Below are positions 62,366 to 64,000 of a DNA stretch of 64,000 nt, one piece after another (within the stretch, counting starts at the first letter, position 1; each line of letters starts with the position of its first letter). Source of the stretch: Rheinheimera salexigens (GTDB lineage: Bacteria > Pseudomonadota > Gammaproteobacteria > Enterobacterales > Alteromonadaceae); assembly GCF_001752395.1 (NCBI RefSeq), contig NZ_MKEK01000001.1, positions 589,243 through 653,242 of the forward strand, written 5' to 3'. The translations under genes and the position numbers were made by a program. Under the pieces are notes generated by a model. It did not search any database. It saw nothing but the letters and a program-made list of their open reading frames with translations, and was not told the DNA's origin.

Positions 62366-63919
62366 ATGACGACCAACACCACTAATACCAGCATGCAGGC
62401 ACCTTACTATCCGATTATTTATGTGCGGGGTTTTGCCGCAACCATGTCAGAGATAGACGAAACAACCGCAGATCCTTACATGGGCTTTAATCGAGGCTCA
62501 TCAGTACTGCGCCAAGATCATCAATGCAAACCGGTATCGTTTATCTTTGAATCCCCGCTGTTGCGACTGATTAAAGATCATCAATATGTAGATGCGTTTC
62601 AAAGCGGGGGTTATCTAGATAAGCCCGATGCAGCGCAAACACGTTCAATCTGGGTGTTTCGTTATTATGAGCGCGCATCCGATTTGCTCGGCAACGGCGA
62701 ACGGGTTTGCATGGAACAGTTTGCGCTGGATTTACGCTGCTTTATTCTTCGTGTGCGTTCAGCCACTTGTGGTGATGATCCGGTTAAAAAGGCCGCTTTT
62801 AAAGTGCACTTAGTGGCGCATTCAATGGGCGGCTTAGTTTGTCGGTGTTATCTGCAAAACATTTGTCGTCACGGCGCACCTGCGGGCTTTGATAGCAATG
62901 GATTAGAGTTAGCTAAAAAAGGCCCTAGCCCGCATTTAGTGGATAAAATGTTTACCTATGGTACCCCGCATAATGGCATTGAGGTGATGGGATTTAACGT
63001 GCCAGACCTAGGACCACTTGATCGCTTTCAAATATCTAACTTTGACCGCGGTCGAATGCGTGAATATTTGAAAATAAGCAAAAAGTCGGTGGCAGTGAAC
63101 TCGCTCGACGGTGCCTTTGAACCCGAAAACTGTTTCTGTTTTATCGGTTCAAACTATAAAGATTATAATGCGTTTTTTAACTTATCTAAGCAGGCAACGG
63201 GGCCAGCCAGCGATGGGCTGGTGATGATGGCTAACGCTTATGTTGAAGACGCGCCTCGTTCGGTAGCCTATCGTAGCCATTCTGGTACTTTTGGTTTAGT
63301 AAACTCGGAGTCAGGTTATCAAAACCTTAGGCGGTTTTTGTTCGGGTCAATACGAATAACCGCCAAGCTACAGGTTAAAAAAGTCGATCTGCCGCCAGGG
63401 GTGAAACAGCGATATGATAACGGCGACGAGGTTAGAGGCTCTTATTATTTTGATACCGTTACCGGTGTGCGGGCTGGGCCAAACTACGTTTTAAATGAAC
63501 GACGGTATAATCATGCATCAGCGCTATTACGCACTTTTAACGAATTGATTAATGAACAAAAACCGGTCTATTTATTCACCGGTTATCTAACCAAAGACGC
63601 ACGGCAAGCATCTGATCAAGCCTTAATGTTTATGATTGATTTCGGTGTACGTATTCCGCTATTCGAAATTAACCGCAAGTTCTGGTTTGATGAGCATTTT
63701 GAAGGCTTTATGTACCAAGAACATATCACTTTGGCCATACGGGATAAAACCATTCGCTACGGAGTTTCACTTCAAGACGGTATCGGAAATGCGCCTCACC
63801 CAGCAGAAATAACCGAAGAAAACGGCCTACGAAAAGTGTGTATACCTGTTGGCACAGATGTTAACGCCAAACCAGGCTTTCAGGGCCATATAGAACTAAT
63901 AGTAGATGATTGGAATTAG
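62366..63919 (+). CDS. PGAP1-like alpha/beta hydrolase
   Basis: A 517-residue alpha/beta hydrolase with PGAP1/lipase-like features: oxyanion strand YPIIYVRGF at the N-terminus and nucleophile elbow AHSMGG (Ser153) in HLVAHSMGGLVCR, followed by the TYGTPHNG strand. The C-terminal third (about residues 360-517) is beta-rich and not recognised. There is no signal peptide, so it is cytoplasmic or secreted by another route. I chose the ATG at 62366 (GGGGGA seven bases before); an in-frame TTG at 62243 would add 41 residues, Gly/Ser-rich and without a ribosome site. Substrate unknown; a lipid or ester is likely. Confidence 0.8.
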   Translation: MTTNTTNTSMQAPYYPIIYVRGFAATMSEIDETTADPYMGFNRGSSVLRQDHQCKPVSFIFESPLLRLIKDHQYVDAFQSGGYLDKPDAAQTRSIWVFRYYERASDLLGNGERVCMEQFALDLRCFILRVRSATCGDDPVKKAAFKVHLVAHSMGGLVCRCYLQNICRHGAPAGFDSNGLELAKKGPSPHLVDKMFTYGTPHNGIEVMGFNVPDLGPLDRFQISNFDRGRMREYLKISKKSVAVNSLDGAFEPENCFCFIGSNYKDYNAFFNLSKQATGPASDGLVMMANAYVEDAPRSVAYRSHSGTFGLVNSESGYQNLRRFLFGSIRITAKLQVKKVDLPPGVKQRYDNGDEVRGSYYFDTVTGVRAGPNYVLNERRYNHASALLRTFNELINEQKPVYLFTGYLTKDARQASDQALMFMIDFGVRIPLFEINRKFWFDEHFEGFMYQEHITLAIRDKTIRYGVSLQDGIGNAPHPAEITEENGLRKVCIPVGTDVNAKPGFQGHIELIVDDWN

Positions 63920-63954
63920 CGAAAATCAGACTTGATGCGTAAACAGCTATACCC

Positions 63955-64000
63955 TAAGTCGACCCTTGGTGCCCCGGACGGGCAGCAAAGAGCCCCCAAG
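63955..64000 (+). repeat. dispersed intergenic repeat, copy 3 (cut by window end)
   Basis: Begins TAAGTCGACCCTTGGTGCC and keeps the GCCCCGGACGGGC hairpin of copies 1 and 2; then diverges (GCAAAGAGCCCCCAAG). It starts 35 bases after the PGAP1-like gene and runs off the right edge. Confidence 0.7.

Overview
The window looks like a chromosomal segment of a heterotrophic, aquatic-type gammaproteobacterium, probably Alteromonadales or a Rheinheimera/Alishewanella/Arsukibacterium-like Chromatiaceae lineage. This is inferred from the order recG-ridA-spoT-rpoZ-gmk, the AcrAB-type RND pump with a TetR repressor, entericidin, PepD, the DUF4442 protein and A/T-rich codon choice. No rRNA, tRNA, CRISPR array, prophage or insertion sequence was seen.

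Region by region. (1) 1-10030, + strand: one operon cut by the left edge. It encodes an SDR, two alpha/beta hydrolases, a carotenoid/lignostilbene-oxygenase family protein, an exported tannase/feruloyl esterase, an aldehyde dehydrogenase, an MFS transporter and an acyl-CoA ligase. It looks like a pathway for plant phenolics: ester hydrolysis, oxidative C=C cleavage to an aldehyde, oxidation to an acid, then CoA activation. (2) 10-17.5 kb: entericidin, rmuC, then an RND efflux pump whose promoter carries a palindrome in its spacer, with its TetR-type regulator downstream. (3) 17.5-30 kb: cell-wall scavenging. A VanX-type D-Ala-D-Ala dipeptidase is coupled to an NhaC-type carrier. An M14 peptidase and an FMN reductase follow. 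Next comes a divergent pair: symporter-kinase-MurQ-NamZ on the minus strand and exported NagZ-NagX-like on the plus strand. Together these form a complete PTS-independent route from peptidoglycan to GlcNAc-6-P. (4) 30-33.7 kb: a GluR0-like ligand-gated K+ channel, and a class 3 lipase between two paralogous exported DUF6795-type proteins, which resembles a toxin-immunity set. (5) 33.7-41.5 kb: D-amino acid/5-oxoproline metabolism. It has a class IV aminotransferase, a DUF4392 D-glutamate-cyclase-like protein, PxpC-PxpB-PxpA, a 2OG-Fe(II) oxygenase, a Met gamma-lyase-like enzyme and a DUF1445 protein. (6) 41.5-52.5 kb: housekeeping recG, ridA, spoT, rpoZ, gmk, then a two-component-propeller diguanylate cyclase and pepD. 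(7) 53-57 kb: a lipoprotein beta-propeller, a diheme MauG/MbnH-like enzyme, an MbnP-like protein and a Tat-exported DUF1569 protein, probably a copper or redox maturation operon. (8) 57-64 kb: GFA-type protein, DUF421 membrane protein, FAD/NAD(P)-binding protein, a DUF4177-like small protein, leucyl aminopeptidase and a PGAP1-like hydrolase.

Three intergenic copies of one dispersed repeat (about 34.74, 52.63 and 63.95 kb) share hairpin-forming ends and differ in their middle module. The most interesting systems are the MurNAc scavenging locus, the D-glutamate/5-oxoproline locus holding both halves of the animal DGLUCY fusion as separate genes, the lipase with its two flanking paralogues, and the MauG/MbnP operon with its unusual propeller lipoprotein. 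All functions are read from motifs and gene context; no database search was run.
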